A DNA stretch of 64,000 nt, from assembly GCA_951813045.1 (NCBI GenBank), contig CATOTF010000002.1:124001-188000 (forward strand). The letters run 5' to 3'. The position numbers were made by a program, and so were the translations under genes. Of this stretch, positions 57,557 to 64,000 are shown in pieces (within the stretch, counting starts at the first letter, position 1; each line of letters begins with the position of its first letter). Origin of the DNA: an uncultured Rhizobiaceae bacterium. GTDB lineage: Bacteria > Pseudomonadota > Alphaproteobacteria > Rhizobiales > Rhizobiaceae. The notes beneath the pieces were generated by a model. It did not search any database and had not been told where the DNA came from. It saw only the letters and a list, made by a program, of their open reading frames with translations.

Positions 57557-59248
57557 ATGACGGGCATGACGATGCAGGAGGCGTCTGATCATCTGACGCA
57601 AAATGACCCTCAATTTGCTCTCACCCGCGCAACGATTCGTGGTGTTGAATACCCCATTTTCAAAAGCACACCACCCAACATTCCACAAATGCTAAAGAAC
57701 TGTCTTGAGGTGCATGGGAATGGTGTTGACGAGTACCTTGTGTTTCAGGACGAGCGCTGGACCTATGGAGAATTTTGCACCGAGGTAAAATTGATTGCAC
57801 ACGCGATGCGAAATCAACTCGGTATTGCAAAAGGGGATAAGGTTGCTATCGCGATGCGAAATTATCCAGAACTCTTGTTCCTGATGATGGCGATCAGTTC
57901 CATCGGCGGGGTGGTGGTTCTGCTCAATGCCTGGTGGACAACGGCTGAATTGGATTATGCGCTGGAGGACAGCGGCGCAAAAACTGTATTCGCTGACGGT
58001 CCGCGTCTGGAAAGATTGTTGCCAATCGCGGAGAAGCATAGCGCTTTCCTGATTGGTGCAAGGGATTGTGTGGACGGTGCACAAGCCACTTATTCAAAAT
58101 TGCGCAACCAGGCGAGTGGTGCGAACTGGCCCGATGTCGACATCGACCCGGAAGATGATTTTGCCATCATGTATTCATCGGGTACCACCGGCCATCCAAA
58201 AGGTGTCGTGCAAACCCACAGGGGAGCGATATCAGCCGTCTACTGCTGGTTCATCTCACTCAAGATAGCTCCTTTGATGGCACCCGCGGATGCGGAACCC
58301 GCTGAGCCAAAAGAACAGGTGGTTTTGGTCGTCACACCGCTTTTTCACGTGACCGCTACCCATCCCATGTTTCTGCTCAGCATTCCCATGGGTGCAAAAG
58401 TGGTGGTGATGTATAAATGGGATGCGGACGAGGCCGTTCGGCTTATTCAGAACGAAAAAGTTACTCGCTTTCTTGGAGTGCCCACGCAATCTGCCGACTT
58501 GATGGAGCGGGCAAAAGCAATTGGTGCGGAATTGCCAACAATGGAGTTCCTTGGTTCCGGTGGCGCAAAGCGCCCTCCCGCGCAGGTGGAACAACTCCAT
58601 TCAACCTTCCCTGGCGCAACAGTCGCCTCTGGTTGGGGAATGACGGAAACCAACGGCATTGGACTGGGCATCGTCGGGCCGGATTACATTTCCCGTCCGG
58701 CGGCAACCGGACGGTTGTATCCGCCCATACAACAGCTGCGCATTCTTGATGATGAGGGTAACGAACTGCCGAACGGTGAAGTGGGCGAACTCACTGTAAA
58801 AAGTGCCGGGAATATGCGGTGCTATCTCAATAAGCCCGAAGCGACCGCAGAAGTCTTGCAGGACGGTTGGTTGCGTACCGGTGATCTCGCGACGGTTGAT
58901 GATGATGGCTATGTCACAATCGTTGACCGCAAGAAAAACATCATTATTCGCGGTGGCGAAAATATTGCCTGTCTGGATGTCGAGGCGGCGATCCACAATC
59001 ACCCTGCGGTAATCGAGGCGGGGGCATTTTCAGTCCCCGATGAACGCCTGGGAGAGGTTGTTGGTGCCGGTGTTCAAATCAGGGAAGGTGAAAGCCTGAC
59101 GGTAGAAGACCTGTCAGCGTTTCTTGCTGACCATATCGCCGGTTATAAAATTCCAGAACATTACTGGTTTCAAACGGAGGCTTTGCCAAGGGGAGCTACC
59201 GATAAAACAGACCGACGGGCGTTGAGAAATCAATGTCTCAATCTTTGA
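57557..59248 (+). CDS. AMP-dependent acyl-CoA synthetase/ligase
   Basis: This 563-residue adenylate-forming enzyme has the P-loop IMYSSGTTGHPKGVV (about 202-216), GWGMTETNG, the TGD hinge (LRTGDLATVDDDGY) and the C-terminal IIRGGENIACLDVEAAI. The catalytic C-terminal lysine region is altered to RGATDKTDR. ATG 57557 follows GGAGGAG. It activates a fatty or carboxylic acid to its acyl-CoA; with the nearby crotonase and thioesterase it suggests acyl-CoA metabolism. Confidence 0.92.
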   Translation: MTGMTMQEASDHLTQNDPQFALTRATIRGVEYPIFKSTPPNIPQMLKNCLEVHGNGVDEYLVFQDERWTYGEFCTEVKLIAHAMRNQLGIAKGDKVAIAMRNYPELLFLMMAISSIGGVVVLLNAWWTTAELDYALEDSGAKTVFADGPRLERLLPIAEKHSAFLIGARDCVDGAQATYSKLRNQASGANWPDVDIDPEDDFAIMYSSGTTGHPKGVVQTHRGAISAVYCWFISLKIAPLMAPADAEPAEPKEQVVLVVTPLFHVTATHPMFLLSIPMGAKVVVMYKWDADEAVRLIQNEKVTRFLGVPTQSADLMERAKAIGAELPTMEFLGSGGAKRPPAQVEQLHSTFPGATVASGWGMTETNGIGLGIVGPDYISRPAATGRLYPPIQQLRILDDEGNELPNGEVGELTVKSAGNMRCYLNKPEATAEVLQDGWLRTGDLATVDDDGYVTIVDRKKNIIIRGGENIACLDVEAAIHNHPAVIEAGAFSVPDERLGEVVGAGVQIREGESLTVEDLSAFLADHIAGYKIPEHYWFQTEALPRGATDKTDRRALRNQCLNL

Positions 59249-59260
59249 AAAGAGGCAGGT

Positions 59261-60127
59261 TTACCGTTTAGTCATGGGTCGCATCAGGCCTTCCTGCGCG
59301 ACGCTCGCAACAAGTTTTCCCTTCTGCGTATAGATAGAACCGCGATTGAACCCGCGGGCACCGCCGGTGAAGGGCGCATCCATGGAATAAAGGTGCCATT
59401 GGTCGAATGAAACCGGCGCGTGGAACCACATGGAATGGTCAAGGCTTGCGGTCATAACTTTCGACTTCTGCCATGTCAGGCCGTGAGGGCGCATGGATGA
59501 ACCCAGCAGATTCATGTCCGACGCATAGGCGAGAAGGCATTGCTGGAATTGCGGGCTTCCGCCTTTCGCGCCTTCCATGCGGAACCACAGGTGATTGGTA
59601 TCCGGCAGAACTTTGGGCTTGAACTGGTCTTGTGGGTCAACCTCACGCACTTCAATTGGCCGGAGACGTAAATAGTCCGCTCGATATTTTTCATTCACCA
59701 GATGGGCATTCTCCTCGCGTATTTCCTGTCTTGTCGCGAGCCCTTCCGGGCTATGGGCTTCGGGCATGGGATGCTGATGGTCCCAGCCATCCTCCTGAAT
59801 ATGAAAGGATGCAGAAAGGTTGAGAATCTGTTTCCCGTGTTGAATGGCGACAACCCGCCGTGTCGTAAAACTGGAACCGTCGCGCGACCGGTCAACCTGA
59901 TAAACCACCGGTATAGACGGGTCGCCCGGACGAATGAAATAGGCATGAAGAGAATGGCAAAGACGGTCTTCAACAGTGCGATAAGCCGACGCCAATGCCT
60001 GTGCGATAACCTGCCCACCGAATATCCGCGTACTGGTTTCTCCGCCCGCTCCGATGCCGCGAAAAATGTCGACCTCGATACGTTCTAGTTCAAGCAGTTC
60101 GAGTAATTCGGCAACAATATCGCTCAT
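59261..60127 (-). CDS. tesB: Acyl-CoA thioesterase II
   Basis: This 288-residue double-hotdog thioesterase has the N-terminal half FGGQVIAQALASAYRTV and the C-terminal half ASLDHSMWFHAPVSFDQWHLY, containing the Asp of the TesB active site. It hydrolyses acyl-CoA to free acid and CoA, the reverse of the convergent ligase. It shares the minus strand with the amidase gene, 25 bp apart. Confidence 0.94.
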   Translation of the reverse strand: MSDIVAELLELLELERIEVDIFRGIGAGGETSTRIFGGQVIAQALASAYRTVEDRLCHSLHAYFIRPGDPSIPVVYQVDRSRDGSSFTTRRVVAIQHGKQILNLSASFHIQEDGWDHQHPMPEAHSPEGLATRQEIREENAHLVNEKYRADYLRLRPIEVREVDPQDQFKPKVLPDTNHLWFRMEGAKGGSPQFQQCLLAYASDMNLLGSSMRPHGLTWQKSKVMTASLDHSMWFHAPVSFDQWHLYSMDAPFTGGARGFNRGSIYTQKGKLVASVAQEGLMRPMTKR

Positions 60128-60152
60128 AAACTTTTGCTTTCTGAATTGGTAA

Positions 60153-61550
60153 TCAAGCCGGTGTCACAACGGGAAGGTCGGGTCCGTCAGTTTCTATCGC
60201 ATATGCTGCTCGAAGCAATGTGTCTTCTCGAAACCGCGCGCCGATCAGCTGTACACCAACCGGGGTGTTATCTTCTCCAATACCGGTCGTGACAGCCATG
60301 CCCGGTAGTCCCAGAAATGGGGGCGCAATTTGCAATAATTGCGCGTCAAAAACGCGATCAAAGCTTTCATGCGATTCCACATCAAGCTGGTCGGGAAATG
60401 GCAGTTCCCCAGAAACCGGGCACAAAAGGACCGGGTGTTTTTCGAGGAATAATTGCCATTCCCGCATATGTGCGACGCGCGACTGAAGGCTATCAAGCAG
60501 TGAATTAAGGTCCGGTTCCGGACACCGTTTCGCCATCTGTTCATAGACAAATTGCGCGTCGGGGTCGCCTTCTTTCTCAACCAATGCGGCAGCACCACGG
60601 CGAAATTCGGCAAGCCATAAAACAGCCTGCAACCGCGCTGGTTCGGTCAGGTCGGGGCATTCAACCTCTTCTACTTCCCATCCGGCATTTTGTAATCGGA
60701 CTGCCGCATTTTGTAGGGCTTGTTTGACCTCAGGAGTAGTCTTCATTCCACAGGGGGTCAAAGACAGGGCAACTTTCTTTTCCTGCTGCGGAAGTGAGAG
60801 CGGAACCGGGCACCACCACGGGTCAATCGCGCTCTGTGCCGCCATCGCATGAAACCCCAGCTCAACGTCTTTCACCGTTCGAGCAAGGGGACCGGAAACC
60901 GCCATCAATTGCGCACCGATATGACGATCCAGTGCAGAAAGATTGGCGGCAGGGATACGACCCAGTGTCGGGCGTAATCCGTGTAATCCGCAAGCGTAGG
61001 CAGGGTAACGCACAGAACCGGCGATATCGGTTCCATGGCCAATGGCACCGATGCCCGCTGCGGTGGCGGATGCAGCACCGCCGGATGACCCACCAGGTGT
61101 CAGGTCAGCGTTGTGCGGATTTTTCGTCGCACCGTGAAGAGAATTGCGGGTGAACCAGCGAAGGCTAAAGGCTGGCGTGTTGGTGCGCCCAATAATGATG
61201 GCACCGGCTTTGCGCAGATTTTCAACAACCGGATTATCGTGCTCCGCGATCAGGTCCGCTTGCAGGTTGATGCCGTTGGTTGTCGCCTTGCCTTTTTGAT
61301 CGACATTGACTTTAGTGGTGACGGGAACTCCTGCCAGCAGCCCAACATCTTCACCAGCGCGAATTCGGGCATCCAGCTTGCCTGCCTCTTCAAGCGCTTC
61401 CTCGGGAAACTCCTGCACGACCGCAATCAGGCGTGGGTTTACGTCAGCCAGCCGGTCCAACGCGCTTTGGGTGACCTCGACTGCAGACAATTCCTTCGAA
61501 CGAACCTTTTCAGAAATCCGTTCCGCGCTCAATTTCCAAATTTCTGCCAC
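60153..61550 (-). CDS. Amidase (amidase-signature family)
   Basis: This 465-residue hydrolase has the Ser-cisSer-Lys triad as K80 (VPVTTKVNVD), S155 (TPGGSSGGAA) and S179 (GTDIAGSVR). It starts at GTG 61550. It hydrolyses an amide to acid and ammonia. It lacks gatB/gatC neighbours, so it is not the tRNA amidotransferase GatA. It lies upstream of tesB in a probable two-gene unit. Confidence 0.92.
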   Translation of the reverse strand: MAEIWKLSAERISEKVRSKELSAVEVTQSALDRLADVNPRLIAVVQEFPEEALEEAGKLDARIRAGEDVGLLAGVPVTTKVNVDQKGKATTNGINLQADLIAEHDNPVVENLRKAGAIIIGRTNTPAFSLRWFTRNSLHGATKNPHNADLTPGGSSGGAASATAAGIGAIGHGTDIAGSVRYPAYACGLHGLRPTLGRIPAANLSALDRHIGAQLMAVSGPLARTVKDVELGFHAMAAQSAIDPWWCPVPLSLPQQEKKVALSLTPCGMKTTPEVKQALQNAAVRLQNAGWEVEEVECPDLTEPARLQAVLWLAEFRRGAAALVEKEGDPDAQFVYEQMAKRCPEPDLNSLLDSLQSRVAHMREWQLFLEKHPVLLCPVSGELPFPDQLDVESHESFDRVFDAQLLQIAPPFLGLPGMAVTTGIGEDNTPVGVQLIGARFREDTLLRAAYAIETDGPDLPVVTPA

Positions 61551-61676
61551 GGTCCTGTACCCTAATAATCATTTGCGTTAGTTCGCCCTGACAAGCGTTT
61601 CGAGTAGGCTAAACAGCCCCTTCGCCACGTCAAGCGTTTTGGTCGATTGAGAAATGTGGGATAGATAAAGCGAACA

Positions 61677-62594
61677 TTATGGCGTCATGGCCTTGCGCTG
61701 TTTTTGCCGCTCAAGGCCGAGCTGCCGCTCACGATAGATGATGATCAGCCCGGCGATGATAACCAATGCCACGCCCGCGATAGTCGTGCTTGTCGGGATC
61801 TCCCCGAAAAATGAATAGCCGACAATTACCGCCAATAAAATGGATGTATATTCAAACGGCGCGACAACCGATGTATCCGCATGGCGGTAGGATTGGGTCA
61901 GGAAGATCTGACCAATCCCACCAAGTATCCCGGCAAGGATAAGCAATCCTGTATCGGTCAGGTTTGGTACCACCCAACCAAACGGAAGCGTGATGAAGGA
62001 TAAAGCGGTCGCCGCAATGGAAAAGTAGAAGACAATGGCGGCGGTGCTTTCTGTACCCACCAGTTTGCGCACAAAAACCTGAGCCAGTGCCATCATCACA
62101 GCCCCCATCAGCATGATGATCGCGCCAATGGTCTCAAGTTGATTGGCTGTTTCAGCACTTGCGACTGAAAGGCGGGGCGACAGGATGACAATCACGCCGA
62201 CAAGGCCAAGGGCAACAGCGCTCAACCGGAATGCCCGTATCTTTTCGCCCAGAAACATGGCTGCAAATATCACCGTCAGCACCGGTGCCGCATAACCTAT
62301 GGCTGTCACTTCCGGCAGGGGTAAAAGGCCGAGAGCCGTAAATCCCAACCCCATGGCGCTGGTGCCGACAAGGCCGCGCCACAGGTGGCCCAGTGGATTC
62401 TTCGTTGCCAAACCGCTGGTCAATTCGTGCCGCCACCATAACCAGACAAGAATGACGGGAATGGCGAAGAACGAGCGAAAGAACACGGTTTCGCCCGGCG
62501 GTACATTTGCTGATGCCGCCTTAATACAGGTCGCCATGGCGACAAATATACTGACGGATATCACTTTGAACAGAATGCCTCTTAATTCATTCAT
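61677..62594 (-). CDS. EamA/DMT-family transporter
   Basis: This 305-residue inner-membrane exporter has ten predicted spans in two EamA repeats (LFKVISVSIFVAMATCIKAA; later GAVMMALAQVFVRKLVG). Met 62594 is chosen with AGGAAG upstream; a longer frame to 62690 adds a non-membrane cysteine-rich segment and is unlikely. The substrate is unknown, possibly an amino acid or small metabolite. Confidence 0.9.
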   Translation of the reverse strand: MNELRGILFKVISVSIFVAMATCIKAASANVPPGETVFFRSFFAIPVILVWLWWRHELTSGLATKNPLGHLWRGLVGTSAMGLGFTALGLLPLPEVTAIGYAAPVLTVIFAAMFLGEKIRAFRLSAVALGLVGVIVILSPRLSVASAETANQLETIGAIIMLMGAVMMALAQVFVRKLVGTESTAAIVFYFSIAATALSFITLPFGWVVPNLTDTGLLILAGILGGIGQIFLTQSYRHADTSVVAPFEYTSILLAVIVGYSFFGEIPTSTTIAGVALVIIAGLIIIYRERQLGLERQKQRKAMTP

Positions 62595-62760
62595 GAAGGC
62601 TTCCTGTTGCAGTACATCGGGTTTGACCTTAGCGCTGCTTGATGGGTGAAAACAATTGCAGATAGAGCAGGTCAGATATGTGAGCGGCATAAATTACCAT
62701 TGAAACCAACAGTAATTTGATAGACTAGAAATACTGCACACCTATGAACCGGACCACTCC

Positions 62761-63888
62761 ATGGATATCAAAGACTTCGGCGTCGAAATCTGGATGAATG
62801 AATTCGAAACCAAATGCGAATTCAATCTCGCTGAAACCTGTGTTGAATCCCTGACACTGGAACAGCTCGTCGCGTTTTCCGGCAAGAATGATGCTGTGTT
62901 ATCCGATCTCATGTCGATGAAGCTCACCTATGGTGCAATCGAAGGGTCGGACCGCCTACGCGATGGAATCTGTGAACTCTATACCACCCAAAAACGCGAA
63001 AACATTGTCTCCACCCACGGGACAATAGGCGCAAACGCCCTGATATATGAAACGTTGGTTTCGCCAGGTGATCACACGATTTCGGTCATGCCGACTTACC
63101 AGCAGCATTATTCTATTCCGCAAAGCTATGGTGCCGATGTCAGCATCCTGCACCTGCGCGAAGAAAACGCGTTTCTTCCCGATTTGGATGAGCTCAAATC
63201 ACAGATGCGGCCGGACACAAAGCTGATCGCCATCAACAACCCGAATAATCCAACGGGCTCTTTGATGGACGAAGCGATGTTGAAAGATATTGCCGAAATT
63301 GCACGCGGCTGCGATTCATATGTCCTTTGCGATGAAGTCTATCGTGGTGTTGATCAGCAAGGCGATGGATTTACCGCCTCAATTGCAGACCTCTATGAGA
63401 AGGGTATCAGCACCGCTGGATTCTCAAAGGCGTTTTCGCTAGCGGGTTTACGGTTAGGTTGGATTGCCGCACCTGAGGAACTCATTTTTGCTGTCTCAAA
63501 ACATCGCGATTATAATACGATTAGCGTCGGAATGATCGACGATTATTTTGGCTGTATGGCGCTGGATGCTCGCGATAAAATTCTGGTTCGCAGCAAGGCA
63601 ATTACCCGCGAAAACCTGCAAATTTTGGAAGACTGGGTCAATCAGGAACCGCTGATTTCATTCGTCAAACCAAAGAGCGCGACAATCGCCCTTTTGAAAT
63701 ACGATTTCGATATGCCGTCGCGGGATTTCTGCGTAGACCTGCTCCAAAAAACGGGCGTGATGTTCACCCCCGGCAGCGCGCTTGATATGGAAGGTTATGT
63801 GCGTATCGGATATGCCAACAGTCGCGATGTATTGACCGAAGGCCTCGCCCGCGTCAGCGACTATCTGAAGTCATTCGACGGCAGTTGA
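62761..63888 (+). CDS. PLP-dependent aminotransferase (class I/II)
   Basis: This 375-residue fold-type I aminotransferase has NNPNNPTGS (about 159-167), D191 and Y194 (LCDEVYRG) and the Schiff-base lysine K223 (GFSKAFSLAGLRLGW). The C-terminal VRIGYAN supplies the carboxylate-binding Arg. The substrate is not evident. It is divergent from the EamA exporter and followed by a CysQ-like gene. Confidence 0.92.
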   Translation: MDIKDFGVEIWMNEFETKCEFNLAETCVESLTLEQLVAFSGKNDAVLSDLMSMKLTYGAIEGSDRLRDGICELYTTQKRENIVSTHGTIGANALIYETLVSPGDHTISVMPTYQQHYSIPQSYGADVSILHLREENAFLPDLDELKSQMRPDTKLIAINNPNNPTGSLMDEAMLKDIAEIARGCDSYVLCDEVYRGVDQQGDGFTASIADLYEKGISTAGFSKAFSLAGLRLGWIAAPEELIFAVSKHRDYNTISVGMIDDYFGCMALDARDKILVRSKAITRENLQILEDWVNQEPLISFVKPKSATIALLKYDFDMPSRDFCVDLLQKTGVMFTPGSALDMEGYVRIGYANSRDVLTEGLARVSDYLKSFDGS

Positions 63889-63922
63889 CCTTGATGACCG
63901 AACGCGCATTCAGGAAATGATC

Positions 63923-64000
63923 ATGCAAACCAATGACCACCTTGCATTGATGAAAGCGCTCGTGCCTGTTGCCCGCGAAGCTGGCGAAAAGGTTTTGGAG
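63923..64000 (+). CDS. 3'(2'),5'-bisphosphate nucleotidase CysQ-like, N-terminal start only
   Basis: Only 26 codons are visible (MQTNDHLALMKAL, then VPVAREAGEKVLE). The L…PVAREAGxxVL helix is typical of the N-terminus of CysQ and other inositol-monophosphatase-family enzymes. AGGAA lies seven bases before ATG 63923. The call is limited by the truncation at the window edge. Confidence 0.5.
   Translation, partial: MQTNDHLALMKALVPVAREAGEKVLE

Noticed and set aside
60153-61550. GatA subunit of the tRNA amidotransferase
   Set aside because: There are no gatB or gatC neighbours, and the protein's C-terminal half does not resemble GatA; a general amidase is the safer call.

Overview
The window is chromosomal DNA from an alphaproteobacterium, probably Hyphomicrobiales- or Rhodobacterales-like. 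The evidence is the gene families and their order: ugpBAEC, tctABC, Aap-type amino-acid permeases, choline sulfatase, a LEPR-XLL giant protein, and a small basic protein ahead of murA. The host cannot be named more closely from this sequence. Most genes are importers paired with catabolic enzymes, as expected for a nutrient-scavenging heterotroph.

Layout. 1-3460: the end of ugpB, then ugpA-ugpE-ugpC (glycerol-3-phosphate ABC importer). 3779-8408: a flavoprotein monooxygenase and a dimethylamine/trimethylamine-dehydrogenase-like gene cut in two by an IS3-family element (copy 1). 8593-16229: argE, a DUF1028 protein, RidA, a complete tripartite tricarboxylate transporter (tctC-tctB-tctA on the minus strand) and a DUF1932 dehydrogenase. 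16580-22530: a polar amino-acid ABC importer facing a P450 / Rieske ferredoxin / membrane desaturase operon. 22.5-26.7 kb: an insertion-sequence graveyard with IS copy 2 at a mismatched junction, followed by a structured, possibly regulatory, leader region and a tRNA-Thr with two decayed partial copies. 26810-30526: housekeeping genes (small protein, murA, pdxY, yggT, GNAT). 30712-37412: a co-directional cluster of enolase-superfamily dehydratase, beta-hydroxyacid dehydrogenase, choline sulfatase, GST, GMC oxidoreductase and LysE exporter. 37946-40185: trhO, split by IS copy 3. 40809-52844: a giant secreted cadherin/tandem-95-type repeat protein, broken by an in-frame TGA, an IS3-type remnant and an IS21-type element. 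52977-64000: TauE/SafE permease, small secreted protein, enoyl-CoA hydratase, BioY, histidine phosphatase, CurA-type reductase, acyl-CoA ligase, TesB thioesterase, amidase, EamA exporter, aminotransferase and the start of a CysQ-like gene.

The dominant theme is recent genome decay driven by transposition. Three apparently identical 1231-bp IS3-family copies lie within 34 kb. Two have perfect 4-bp target duplications and interrupt genes that can be rejoined exactly in frame (the amine dehydrogenase-like gene and trhO). A third lies at a rearrangement junction. The giant surface protein was lost through separate events.

The best candidates for undescribed biology are the P450-Rieske-desaturase operon beside its own amino-acid importer; the amine dehydrogenase homologue, which keeps the covalent-flavin and iron-sulfur cysteines but has lost most of the aromatic substrate bowl; and the hairpin-rich leader at 25950-26240 next to the tRNA-Thr array. 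All functional statements are read from motifs by eye; no database search was run.
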